Assembly (NCBI RefSeq): GCF_025947345.1
Contig: NZ_CP110011.1
Span: 1-64,000, forward strand
From: Flavobacterium sp. N502536
Lineage (GTDB): Bacteria > Bacteroidota > Bacteroidia > Flavobacteriales > Flavobacteriaceae
Length of the DNA stretch: 64,000 nt
Direction of reading: 5' to 3'
Position numbers and translations under genes: made by a program. The notes beneath the pieces were generated by a model that ran no database searches, was not told where the DNA came from, and was given only the letters and a program-made list of their open reading frames with translations. This document shows, one piece after another, positions 9,030 through 17,906 of this stretch; the stretch's first letter is position 1; each line of letters begins with the position of its first letter.

Positions 9030-9698
9030 ATGAATCTTAATATTTTAATCGTCGACGACCATCCGATGACGGTCGATAGTTATGTCAATCTTTTATCTGA
9101 TGGTGAGTTTCAGAAAAAACTGCCAAATTTTATTAAAAGCCATAATTGTGAAGATGCTTACAATAAAATTATTCTTCATCATAAGCAAAATATCAATATC
9201 GATTTTGCTTTACTCGATATTAATTTGCCTCCCTACAAACAATTAAACATTAATGATGGTATAGGCCTGGCCTACCTCATCAAAGAAAAGTTTCCTAATT
9301 GCAAGATAGTTCTTCTTACCATGCGCAGCGAACCTCTGACGGTTGACAAAATCATAAAAGGAATTCAACCCGAAGGTTTTATCTCCAAAAGTGATATCAA
9401 TTTTGAACAGTTTCCTGTGATTTGTAAAAACATCATTAACGGAGAAATATTCAGAAGCAATACTATAGTGGAATCGCAAAGAGAATTGTTTAAGCGCAAT
9501 ATCAACTGGGACAATCACGACAATCAAATTTTAATTCTGATTTCTGAAGGTGTAAAAACAGTAAACCTTCCTGATTACATTCCGCTTTCGATGAGTGCGA
9601 TCGAAAAAAGAAAAGCAAACATAAAAGATCAGTTGCTAAAAGGAAAAGGAAGTGACAAAGATTTAATTGAAAAAGCCAAAACTTTGGGATTGTTGTAA
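9030..9698 (+). CDS. LuxR/NarL-type response regulator
   Basis: 222 residues from the ATG at 9030. A GTG at 9009 would add seven residues but would place extra residues before the usual LNILIVDDHPM start. The receiver domain has acidic pocket D9-D10, phospho-acceptor Asp about 63 (LLDINLPP), the switch Thr in VLLTM and the conserved Lys in FISKSD. The C-terminal part is a short helix-turn-helix (LILISEGVKTV then SMSAIEKRKANIKDQL), the position used by LuxR-type regulators. It is the likely partner of the TPR kinase at 6453-8477. Downstream there is only a repeat region, so it appears monocistronic. The palindrome at its promoter suggests self-control. Confidence 0.88.
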   Translation: MNLNILIVDDHPMTVDSYVNLLSDGEFQKKLPNFIKSHNCEDAYNKIILHHKQNINIDFALLDINLPPYKQLNINDGIGLAYLIKEKFPNCKIVLLTMRSEPLTVDKIIKGIQPEGFISKSDINFEQFPVICKNIINGEIFRSNTIVESQRELFKRNINWDNHDNQILILISEGVKTVNLPDYIPLSMSAIEKRKANIKDQLLKGKGSDKDLIEKAKTLGLL

Positions 9699-10123
9699 CC
9701 GAACTAAAAGGCACAGTATTGTAAGTAAAAGACATTTTACTACGGCTGAATTTTTATCTATTGTGTTCTTCTCTGCGTCTAACGATTCAAAGCTGTTAAA
9801 AAAGGACTGAAAGTCCAAAAGCACTAACATGGTGCAGCGCATCATGAACTAAAGTCATAAGTCATACAGCCCTGAAAGGGCGATAGCAGACGAACGCAAT
9901 GTAAGACTCTCTTAAAAAACCACTTACCTCAAACAATACTCTAAAACAAGGCTTTTAGAGTTCAGGCTTTCGCCCTTTCAGGGCTTAAAGCATCGCCATC
10001 ATTAGTCATGGTGCTTTGCACACTATTATTGCTTGCGCTCTTTCAGAGCACTGGACTCCGGATATTTCCACCCTATAAATCTGGCTGTACCTTCAATTTT
10101 TTGTAACAGGATACAAAACAGAA
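9699..10123. repeat. Intergenic palindromic repeats (GCCCTGAAAGGGC family)
   Basis: No gene seen. GCCCTGAAAGGGCGATAGC (from 9869) and its near-perfect inverse GCTTTCGCCCTTTCAGGGC (ending 9984) face each other about 80 bp apart. Each arm also contains the internal palindrome GCCCTGAAAGGGC. Further relatives are GGACTGAAAGTCC near 9806 and GCGCTCTTTCAGAGC near 10035. The words ATGGTGC (9829) and CATGGTGCTTTGCAC (10007) recur. This is a REP-like element between two genes that converge here. Confidence 0.65.
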
Positions 10124-10146
10124 AGGCTGCCATTACTGACAGCCTC
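10124..10146 (-). terminator. Terminator hairpin of the M43 protease gene
   Basis: On the minus strand the arms AGGCTGTC and GGCAGCCT are followed by TTTCTGTTTT. The hairpin sits about 30 bp past the stop codon of the gene ending at 10178. Confidence 0.6.
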
Positions 10147-10177
10147 TCACCAAAACAATTTTCTAATCTAAAGTTTA

Positions 10178-13100
10178 CTATTTCATTATCTTTTTAACCG
10201 ACTGAACTTTACCGTCTACCGTTACTTTTAAAAAGTAGAAACCATTGGTAAAACTACTGCCATCAATAGTTATCGTATCAGATGACGCATCATATGACTT
10301 CGTGAACAAATTTTGCCCTAAAGCGTTATAAATCAACACCTGTACTTTCTTTCCTGAAAATGAAGCTGAACTAATGTTTATTGCCTCATTGAACGGGTTT
10401 GGATATTGGGTATAGCCAATTTTGGTTTCAAAATCAACAGTGCCCAAAGTAGGGAAAGTAAAAGGATTAACTGTAGCTGGCGTTGTAATTAAAGCCTGCG
10501 GTCCTGCACTGTATGCATATCGTATTACTGCAAAGCTTTTTCCATCTGCACTTACAGCCGCTTCAAAATAACCATAATAAGAAACTCCGCCATTAACAAA
10601 TGTAAATCCTATGAATCCCGTTTTTCCATTCCAGTTATTGTAAGCAGCACTGCTAATCGTTGCGTCTCCCAACGAATTCCAGTTGTTGCTACCTCCAATT
10701 GTCTGATTGGTTCCGATGAAACTAATTGAACTTGTTCCTGTTTCACTTACTAAACCGTTATTGGTCAAAAATTTCAAACCATTTTCGCCATACTGTAGTT
10801 TAAATTCGGTCTCATTTCCATCTGCCTCCGCAGTAATCCTAAAAGATCCTGAAGGATTTGAAGCCGATACTATAATTGGAGCTGGCAAATCTACTTTCAC
10901 TACGGTATACGCATTTGTAAAAGTAAATCCGGTCGTAAACGATTTATTTTCTAAAACAGCTGCTCCGCCGGTAATGGCTGCATCCAAAAAGGTTATTGTG
11001 GCTACAGTTGCATGAGCAGCCTCATTTGCTGTGGCTTTACCAATATAAGTTACCTTAGCTGTAGTATTATTTGCGATCACAATTTCGGTGGTTAAACCTG
11101 CTGGCAGTCCTGTTACGGTAAAGTCGGTTCCTTCCACTAAATTACCTGAGTTTTTTGTAAAAGTTCCGCCATTTGTCGTTAAGCTTACACTAATAGCGGT
11201 CAAAAATCGACCATCATTTGTTGGCGCATCTTCAGCAATTACAGCCGGAGTATTGGTCAATTTCACCAAACCTAATTGGATAGGTGTTGTAATCGCAGCA
11301 TTAGGAGCAGTATTGTAAGCATATTTACTTATCGAATAACTCTGACCGTCTGCACTCACAACGGCTTCAAAATAGCCATAATAAGGAACTCCGTTTTTAG
11401 CATATTTAAAACCAATGAAACCTGTTTTACCATCCCAAACGGTATAAGAACTGCTTCTTAAAGCAGGAACTCTGGTCCCGTTCCAATTGTTAGTTCCGTC
11501 AATTGTAGTGTTATAACCCACATAGGAAATATTGTTGCCTCCGGCTTCACAAACTAATTCTTTATTATAGGTTTCCAGTTTTAAACTACTTCCTTCAACA
11601 AACAATCCATAATCGGCATTATCAGCATCTGCTGTAGTTCTGAAAAAATTCCATGTAGTTCCTCCAACAGCTACTGTTAACGGAGCTGGCAAATCGACAT
11701 AAATAATTTTATAGGCATCGATATAAGTAAAATCAGTCGTAAAATGAGCTACATCCAGTTTCGCAACTCCGCCTGTAATGGCAGGATCTAAAAACGTAAC
11801 GGTTGCTGTGGCTGCATCTAATAAATCATTTGATACCGCTTTACCGGAATACGTTACCTGGGCTGTTGTGCTGCTTGTTATAGTAATGCTGGCTGTTAAA
11901 CCTGAAGGTAAACCTGCGATCGTATAATCAGTGCCTTCAACCAGATTGCCCTGACTTTTTGCAAAAGTTCCACCATCGATTGTCAATGCTATAGTAGTAC
12001 TAAAAGTACCATTGTTACTGGACACATCTTCAGAAATACTGGCCGGTACATTAGAAATATGGGCAAATAAAGCCGGAGTTGTAATCGAACCTTCCGGTGC
12101 CGTATTATAAGCATATTTATCGATGGTATAACTCTGACCGTCTGCGCTTACAGTGGTTTCAAAATAACCAAAATAAGAATGTCCATCTTTTGTATATTTA
12201 AATCCGATATACCCTTTTTTTCCGTCCCACACTTTATAAGAACTGCTTCTTAAAGTAGGAACTCTTGTTCCGTTCCAATTGCTCGCTCCACTAATGGTAA
12301 CGTTATAGCCCAGGTACGAAATGTTATTAATTCCGGACTCACAAACTAGATCTTTATTATAATTTTCTAATTTTAAATCGCTGCCTTCAACAAATAAACC
12401 ATAACTGGCATTGTCGGCTTCAGCTGAGATGTTAAATGGAATCCATTTCGAACCTGTAACCGATACGGTTAAAGGAGTTGGCATATCGACATAAATAATT
12501 CTATACGCATTCTTAAAGTTAAACTTAGTCGTAAAATTATCACTATCCAAAATAGTGGCTCCTCCGGTAATTGCAGGATTCAGGAAAGTAATGATTGCAG
12601 TGGTTGTATTTGACGCTTCGTTAGCTGTTGCTTTACCCGTATAACTTAACTCTGCTGTTGTACTGTTTAGTACTGTAATTTCTGCTGTTAAACCTGCCGG
12701 TAATCCTGTTACCGTAAAATCTGTTCCCTGAACCAGGCTTCCTGAACTTTTTGTAAAAGTTCCGCCGTTTGTGGTAAGCTGAATGGTTACTTTTGTTTCG
12801 AAGCTTCCATCATTACTCATCGCATTTTCATTGATCTCATCAGGTGTGTTGGCCAAATGAACCGAAAGATCTACCGGAATATCTTCGGTGTTGATACCGG
12901 CTCCAGGCTCTGTATTATAGGCATATTCCAATAAAGTATAGGCCGTACCCTTGGCATTTACTTTTACTTTAAACCAGCCGTAACAAGCTTCTCCTGCAAT
13001 TGTAAAGGTAAAACCAATATAGCCGGTTTTTCCATCCCATGATTTATAAGAAGCATTTCTTAAAGTGTGCAGATTAGGATAACTGCCTCCTTCAATAAAG

Positions 13101-15478
13101 TTACTGCTGCCATTGATAAGCTGATTGGCTCCAATCAAAGTCATGTTTAAAGAGTTCCCCTCACAAACGATAGATTTTGTGTAGGTTTCTAGTTTAAGAT
13201 CACCTTTATCCACAAAAACTCCGTAATCCTGTTGGTCAGCGTCGGCTGTAATTCTAAAGAATTTCCAGGTATTTGCTGCATCTACGGTATAATTCAGGTC
13301 TTTTACATGTACAATGGCGTAAGGATCTCTGAAATTAATTTTGACAGAGGTACCCGAACTGGACAATGTTGCTACTCCTCCTGTAATCGCCGGATTTAAA
13401 AAGGTTATGGCAATTGTAGCACTGTTTTCTTTCAGATGAGCAACAGCATTTCCGGTAAAAGCCAATTGTACTTCGGTATTGCTAATGACATTCAATTTAG
13501 CACTTAAGCCTGCCGGAACACCACTAATCATATAATCGACTCCGGGAGTTAATTCTCCTGAATTCTTAACAAAAGTTCCGTTATTGGTCGTTAACTTAAA
13601 AGAAGAAGTCTGCGAAACACTTCCATTGTTGACAGCTGCTTCAGAAAGAACAGCCGGAGAAACACTTAACGCAACTTTATCTGTCATTCCGGTGTAGATT
13701 GTTCCACCTGGTTGCGTGTTATAAGCATATTCTACAACACTGTATCCCGAACCATCTGCGGCAACAACGGCTTTTAACCAACCATAACATTTTTCGCCAT
13801 CGATGGTATATTCAAAACCAAAATAATCTGTTTTACCATCCCAGGCCTTATAAGATGTAGTTCTAAGATCTAATTGGTTTGGATAAGCTCCCGGTGCCGT
13901 AAAATTACTGCTCGCATTAATCGCAGTGTTAAAACCAAGAGCAGTAATATTATTTGTTCCTGTATTGGTTATTAGTCTTTTTCCGTAAGTTTCTACTTTT
14001 AAATGGTTGGCTGCAAATCGCCATACACCATACTTTGAATCATCTCCTTTCTCAAGCGCAAAATATTTCCAGGTAGATGTTGGGGTAACCGTCATGTCAG
14101 GAATATCCACAAAGAAAATACCATACGGATCTCTAAATTTAAAGTTCCAGCTCAATCCGTCGCAAAGCATACCACTTACTCCTCCGTTCAAAGCAGGAGC
14201 CAACAAGGTGATTCCACCTGTAGTCGTATTACTTGCATTATGAGCTGTTGCTGTTCCGGTTATTGTAACCGTAGCCTGGCTGTTGCTATTGATTGTAATT
14301 GTCGCACTTAAACCAGCCGGTAAATTAGCACTAAAATCAACACCCGAAGTTAACGTTCCGCTTGACTTGGTAAAGGTCGTTCCACTTAATGTAATGTTGG
14401 CACTGCCCGAGATCGTTCCGTTATTAGCAACATCTTCTTTAAAACTTGTGATATCAGAAACCAAACTGCTTCCTGTAGTATTAACCCCGGTAGCCGTTAA
14501 ATTTTGTGCTGTCCATAATGTTCTTCTTGCCGGATGCTGTAATGCCGCCAGCATTCTTGTTACCTGTCCTTGTGTAAACATTTTGCTGCATCCTTGTGCA
14601 GCATTGTATCCCATATAGTTTTCAATATTTACTTTATCACCGTCACAATTTGTTCCCGGTACACAGCCTAAAGAGTGTTTTCCATCTTCTTTTGGAGTAT
14701 CGTCTACCTCATCGGTCCCTGAACAACCACCGTCAAAAGTGTGAATCAGATTCAGGAAATGTCCGAACTCGTGCGTAAGTACCGCTGCAAATTCTTTATT
14801 GGTATTTTCTCCCAAATAAGCTCCGTTATAAACGCAACGTGCCAGATTATTATCAGACATCCAGGAATCCGGATACCAGCAAACTCCCGAATTGTTGGTT
14901 GCTCCATCGGCATACAAATCGTTTTGAATGTAAACGTTCATGTATTTGTAGTTGTCCCATGCATCTGCCTGAATCTGGTTGTCGTAACCGCCTCCGTTAC
15001 CGTAACCGTCTTTTTTTCTTTCAAAAATTACTCCGGTAGTACATTTTCCGCTAGGATCGATTTGTGCCAGTCTGAACTCGATATTTAAAGTTCCCCTTCT
15101 GGCCTGAAAAAAGGGTTCAACGGTATTGAAATCATCATTCAACCCCTTAAAATCATCATTAAGATTTTTTAATGCCGCTTGTATTTTTTGAAGTGTAACC
15201 GTTTTACCATTGAACGAGGTTCCGTACACATGAAAAACAACCGGTATGATATAGGTCGTATTTTCAGAACTCTTTCCGGTGCTCCTCTTTTTAGCATACT
15301 CTTTACTAAAAAGATTAAAAGCTTTATTCTCTTTTAAAGAACCGGGGTGGTTCTTCAATTGCAATTCATTGACCTCCTTTGTGCGACAGCTGTGCGAAGG
15401 CCCGATTAAGTCTTGTGCTCTGATTCCCTGGGCGCTCCAGAGACAGCACAACACTAATAAAAGTAGTTGCTTTTTCAT
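10178..15478 (-). CDS. Secreted M43-family zinc metalloprotease with five repeats and T9SS sorting domain
   Basis: 1766 residues. A signal peptide (MKKQLLLLVLCCLWSAQGIRA) is followed by a pappalysin-like M43 domain, about 70-330: zinc motif HEFGHFLNLIH (His 236, Glu 237, His 240, His 246) and Met-turn NYMGYN. Then come five related modules of about 265 residues. Each starts with a segment like TFTKNSGNLVEGTDFTVTGL and PAGLT, and ends with a WDGKTGFIGFKY ... YGYFE ... ADGQSYS ... YAYNT segment. The final ~85 residues (YPNPFNE start, FYFLKVTVDGK, VKKIMK end) are a type A T9SS C-terminal domain. The protein is thus exported by Sec, crosses the outer membrane by T9SS and is probably anchored at or released from the surface. 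Modules 3-5 are the most alike, suggesting recent duplication. Isolated gene with its own terminator. Confidence 0.9.
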   Translation of the reverse strand: MKKQLLLLVLCCLWSAQGIRAQDLIGPSHSCRTKEVNELQLKNHPGSLKENKAFNLFSKEYAKKRSTGKSSENTTYIIPVVFHVYGTSFNGKTVTLQKIQAALKNLNDDFKGLNDDFNTVEPFFQARRGTLNIEFRLAQIDPSGKCTTGVIFERKKDGYGNGGGYDNQIQADAWDNYKYMNVYIQNDLYADGATNNSGVCWYPDSWMSDNNLARCVYNGAYLGENTNKEFAAVLTHEFGHFLNLIHTFDGGCSGTDEVDDTPKEDGKHSLGCVPGTNCDGDKVNIENYMGYNAAQGCSKMFTQGQVTRMLAALQHPARRTLWTAQNLTATGVNTTGSSLVSDITSFKEDVANNGTISGSANITLSGTTFTKSSGTLTSGVDFSANLPAGLSATITINSNSQATVTITGTATAHNASNTTTGGITLLAPALNGGVSGMLCDGLSWNFKFRDPYGIFFVDIPDMTVTPTSTWKYFALEKGDDSKYGVWRFAANHLKVETYGKRLITNTGTNNITALGFNTAINASSNFTAPGAYPNQLDLRTTSYKAWDGKTDYFGFEYTIDGEKCYGWLKAVVAADGSGYSVVEYAYNTQPGGTIYTGMTDKVALSVSPAVLSEAAVNNGSVSQTSSFKLTTNNGTFVKNSGELTPGVDYMISGVPAGLSAKLNVISNTEVQLAFTGNAVAHLKENSATIAITFLNPAITGGVATLSSSGTSVKINFRDPYAIVHVKDLNYTVDAANTWKFFRITADADQQDYGVFVDKGDLKLETYTKSIVCEGNSLNMTLIGANQLINGSSNFIEGGSYPNLHTLRNASYKSWDGKTGYIGFTFTIAGEACYGWFKVKVNAKGTAYTLLEYAYNTEPGAGINTEDIPVDLSVHLANTPDEINENAMSNDGSFETKVTIQLTTNGGTFTKSSGSLVQGTDFTVTGLPAGLTAEITVLNSTTAELSYTGKATANEASNTTTAIITFLNPAITGGATILDSDNFTTKFNFKNAYRIIYVDMPTPLTVSVTGSKWIPFNISAEADNASYGLFVEGSDLKLENYNKDLVCESGINNISYLGYNVTISGASNWNGTRVPTLRSSSYKVWDGKKGYIGFKYTKDGHSYFGYFETTVSADGQSYTIDKYAYNTAPEGSITTPALFAHISNVPASISEDVSSNNGTFSTTIALTIDGGTFAKSQGNLVEGTDYTIAGLPSGLTASITITSSTTAQVTYSGKAVSNDLLDAATATVTFLDPAITGGVAKLDVAHFTTDFTYIDAYKIIYVDLPAPLTVAVGGTTWNFFRTTADADNADYGLFVEGSSLKLETYNKELVCEAGGNNISYVGYNTTIDGTNNWNGTRVPALRSSSYTVWDGKTGFIGFKYAKNGVPYYGYFEAVVSADGQSYSISKYAYNTAPNAAITTPIQLGLVKLTNTPAVIAEDAPTNDGRFLTAISVSLTTNGGTFTKNSGNLVEGTDFTVTGLPAGLTTEIVIANNTTAKVTYIGKATANEAAHATVATITFLDAAITGGAAVLENKSFTTGFTFTNAYTVVKVDLPAPIIVSASNPSGSFRITAEADGNETEFKLQYGENGLKFLTNNGLVSETGTSSISFIGTNQTIGGSNNWNSLGDATISSAAYNNWNGKTGFIGFTFVNGGVSYYGYFEAAVSADGKSFAVIRYAYSAGPQALITTPATVNPFTFPTLGTVDFETKIGYTQYPNPFNEAINISSASFSGKKVQVLIYNALGQNLFTKSYDASSDTITIDGSSFTNGFYFLKVTVDGKVQSVKKIMK

Positions 15479-15897
15479 AATACTTGTTTTTGGTTAGCTT
15501 TTTGTTGTTTTGTTAATTATTTGCAAGACAGATAATTTAAATCTTAATTTATTACGATTTAAATCAAAGTATTTGACCTGTGTTGCAAATTTATCTTCCA
15601 AATCTAATCCTAACCCAAGTGTTATTTTTATGTTATATTATTATCAAATGATATTATATTATTGTTTTTTGCCCTAATCTTACTTTTTAACACAATTAAT
15701 CTTCATTCTTACAATTAAAAACAAAATATGTAAGTGCTTTTTTCGTTTAAAAAGACACTAAAAATCAACGGTTTACTTAGTTCTTAAAGTTTATACTTTT
15801 GATGTATTTTTACCTGAAAACTATCTAAAAGAAACAAGAATTAAATCGTAATAAACTGTAAGAAAATACGTTTAATGAATTCTAACTTTAATTATAT
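15479..15897. other. AT-rich divergent intergenic region with a distant inverted repeat
   Basis: No gene seen between the divergent M43 protease and thioesterase genes. TTTATTACGATTTAA (15548-15562) is repeated as its exact reverse complement TTAAATCGTAATAAA (15841-15855), about 280 bp away, each near one of the two gene starts. A TACTTTTG box near 15796 fits TAnnTTTG but has no TTG partner. Confidence 0.5.
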
Positions 15898-16314
15898 ATG
15901 GAATATTTAAAAAATTACACGGTTGCAGAAGAACACATAGACGTACAAGGCATTATGGACGGCTTGTACTACCCCTTTTATATGGAAGAATGCCGTCATG
16001 CTTTTATAAAAGATGTTTTAGGTTTTGATTTTGTCCAACAGGCCCAAAACGGAGTGTTTATGGTTTTATCTGAATACAGTATCAAATTTATCCGGTCATT
16101 AAAAAAAGACGATAATTTTGATGTTAACTGTGCTGTGTATACGGATGCCCAGGGATTACCCCGTTTGCATTTTAAGCAGTCGATCATTAAAAACGGAAAG
16201 ATAATGGCTTCAGCAGTATTTACAGGAACCTGTATTCCTGCTGCAGGAGGCAGACCTTATTTGCCTGAAGAACTGAAAGCAAATTTTACGGATGCGCCTT
16301 CACTGCAACTATAA
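15898..16314 (+). CDS. Acyl-CoA thioesterase, hotdog fold (YbgC/FadM-like)
   Basis: 138 residues, the size of single hotdog-domain thioesterases. HIDVQGIMDGLYYPFYMEECR matches the 4HBT pattern in which an Asp or related residue precedes the long helix. The core strands YSIKFIRSLKKDDNFDVNC and LHFKQSIIKNGKIMASAVFTGTCI follow. The typical Asp-H-x-G-V-V/H-H-xx-Y motif is altered here to VDVQGIMDGLYY, so substrate range is uncertain. It likely cleaves acyl-CoA or acyl-ACP thioesters in the cytoplasm. It stands alone and converges on the SIMPL gene. Confidence 0.75.
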   Translation: MEYLKNYTVAEEHIDVQGIMDGLYYPFYMEECRHAFIKDVLGFDFVQQAQNGVFMVLSEYSIKFIRSLKKDDNFDVNCAVYTDAQGLPRLHFKQSIIKNGKIMASAVFTGTCIPAAGGRPYLPEELKANFTDAPSLQL

Positions 16315-16350
16315 TTCGGGAGATTTCGAACATTTTCACCACAATAAACA

Positions 16351-16391
16351 AAAAATCCCAAACTCCTTTTAAATTGGAATTTGGGATTTTT
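16351..16391. terminator. Bidirectional terminator between thioesterase and SIMPL genes
   Basis: Arms AAATCCCAAACTCC and GGAATTTGGGATTT are complementary over 14 positions with one mismatch. They are flanked by A- and T-runs on both sides and lie between two converging genes. Confidence 0.75.
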
Positions 16392-16408
16392 GTATTGTTA
16401 TTTTAGAT

Positions 16409-17101
16409 CTAGTCTAACACAAAGCTTACATTTACGTTTGCTGTAATTTCAATTTCTCCAACGGCAAGCGTTTCATTTTCAGCACCACCGTTAGTATCCA
16501 TAGCCATTGATTTCATCGCTGCATACATTGGTCTCGGGTTGTACACCTGAGAGTTATCTGAGATTGTAATCGCTTTACCTACTTTTTGTCCTAAAACTGA
16601 AACGTAGTCTTCTGCCTTTGCCTTAGCATCTTTAATGGCTAATTTACGGGCTTCTGATTGGTGTTGCGCTAATTTAGAAGATTCAAAAGAAACATTATCG
16701 ATACGATTGATTCCCTGTTGTACTAAACCTTCCATTACTTCATCGTATTTAGATAAATCTTTCAATACAATTTCTACAGTCTGCGTAGCATTATAACTTG
16801 TTTTCTTTTTTTCGTAATCGTATTGCGGATTAAGCGAAACCTGTTTTGTTTTGTAATCAGCAACAGGAACATTCATTTTTTTGATGAACTTCAAAACAGC
16901 GTCGATTTTTTCGTCGTTTTGTTTTTTGACATCTTTAGCATTATTCCCTTTTGTTTCAACCGTAGCTGAAATACAAACCTGATCTGGTGCTATTTTTACT
17001 TTTCCTTCACCACTTACATTGATTTGTGGAATTTGTTTGACTTCTTGTGCGTAAGACATAGACATAAACATGATTGTTAAAAATAATACTACTTTCTTCA
17101 T
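16409..17101 (-). CDS. Secreted SIMPL-domain (DUF541) protein
   Basis: 230 residues. The signal peptide MKKVVLFLTIMFMSMSYAQE is followed by one SIMPL domain: INVSGEGKVKIAPDQVCISA at the start, YDYEKKKTSYNATQTVEI in the middle, LAIKDAKAKAEDYVSVLG and ITANVNVSFVLD at the end. SIMPL proteins are oligomeric periplasmic or outer-membrane proteins; the E. coli relative YggE is tied to oxidative-stress tolerance. Exact role unknown. The rhomboid gene lies just upstream on the same strand, with a gap of about 50 bp, so they may be co-transcribed. Confidence 0.88.
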   Translation of the reverse strand: MKKVVLFLTIMFMSMSYAQEVKQIPQINVSGEGKVKIAPDQVCISATVETKGNNAKDVKKQNDEKIDAVLKFIKKMNVPVADYKTKQVSLNPQYDYEKKKTSYNATQTVEIVLKDLSKYDEVMEGLVQQGINRIDNVSFESSKLAQHQSEARKLAIKDAKAKAEDYVSVLGQKVGKAITISDNSQVYNPRPMYAAMKSMAMDTNGGAENETLAVGEIEITANVNVSFVLD

Positions 17102-17154
17102 TTTAGTTATATTTAAATTATTTGATTAGTGACCTTTCAAAAGTTGTGCCATTG

Positions 17155-17793
17155 TTACAATTTCCCCAATTTAGCCATCACGAAAAGGATAAAAATTGGG
17201 ATCGCCAACAGTATCACCATTAAGCTGTGATCTACAAATAAGGAAGGTTCTTTGATCAAAGTTATCAAATATCCTCCAATAGCACCTCCAAAATGTGCTG
17301 TATGGCCAATATTATCATTTTTGGCCTTCATTCCGTATATCGAATACAATAAATATAAAATTCCAAATAAATAGGCCGGTATTGGCAGGACAAAAAAGAT
17401 GCCCAGCATCATATCCGGCTGTAACAATATGGCAGAGTACAAAACACCTGTCACCGCACCCGATGCCCCTACTGCTCTGTAGCTGTAATCGTTTTTATGA
17501 AATAACATCGTTAATAAACTTCCGAAGATTAAACTTCCGAAATAAATCAACAGAAAAGAAAAATTACCCAGCCATTGCAATACCACAGGAGCAAAAAACC
17601 AAAGCGTAAGCATATTAAAAAGCAAATGCATCGTATCGGCGTGTAAAAAACCTGATGAAAGCATTCTGATCTGTTCTCCTGAGCGAATACTTCCTACATG
17701 AAACTCATATTTTCTAAAAAAAGCAAGATTGTTGAAACCCTGATAACTAATCAAAACATTGGCAACTATAATTCCAATCAAAATGGTATTCAT
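17155..17793 (-). CDS. Rhomboid-family intramembrane serine protease
   Basis: 212 residues, six hydrophobic segments. The catalytic serine is in GASGAVTGVL (Ser about 110) and the catalytic histidine in HTAHFGGAIGGYL (about residue 166); HADTMHLLFNMLTLWFF carries the conserved Asn/His helix. Minimal bacterial rhomboid core with no extra domain. It cuts membrane proteins within or near the bilayer. Starts at MNTILIGIIVANVL, which is the first membrane segment. Confidence 0.9.
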   Translation of the reverse strand: MNTILIGIIVANVLISYQGFNNLAFFRKYEFHVGSIRSGEQIRMLSSGFLHADTMHLLFNMLTLWFFAPVVLQWLGNFSFLLIYFGSLIFGSLLTMLFHKNDYSYRAVGASGAVTGVLYSAILLQPDMMLGIFFVLPIPAYLFGILYLLYSIYGMKAKNDNIGHTAHFGGAIGGYLITLIKEPSLFVDHSLMVILLAIPIFILFVMAKLGKL

Positions 17794-17883
17794 AAAAAAC
17801 TTTTATTGTGAATTGTAAATATAGTCATTCTTAAACATATGTTAGCATCAATCCAAAATATCAATCGTAATTCATTTTTGCTT

Positions 17884-17891
17884 TATATTTG
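17884..17891 (+). promoter_or_regulatory. Putative -7 box for the acyltransferase gene
   Basis: TATATTTG matches the Bacteroidetes -7 consensus TAnnTTTG and ends 16 bp before the ATG at 17907. No TTG -33 box is seen at the usual spacing, so support is partial. Confidence 0.35.
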
Positions 17892-17906
17892 TAAAAAAAA
17901 CAATAC

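Noticed and set aside
10707..15497. Many plus-strand ORFs inside the M43 protease gene
   Set aside because: They are antisense shadows of a long repeat-rich coding region, with no start context or family match.
15785..15805. Promoter for the thioesterase from TACTTTTG
   Set aside because: No TTG -33 box at 19-20 bp; not enough to call a promoter, so only mentioned in the region note.
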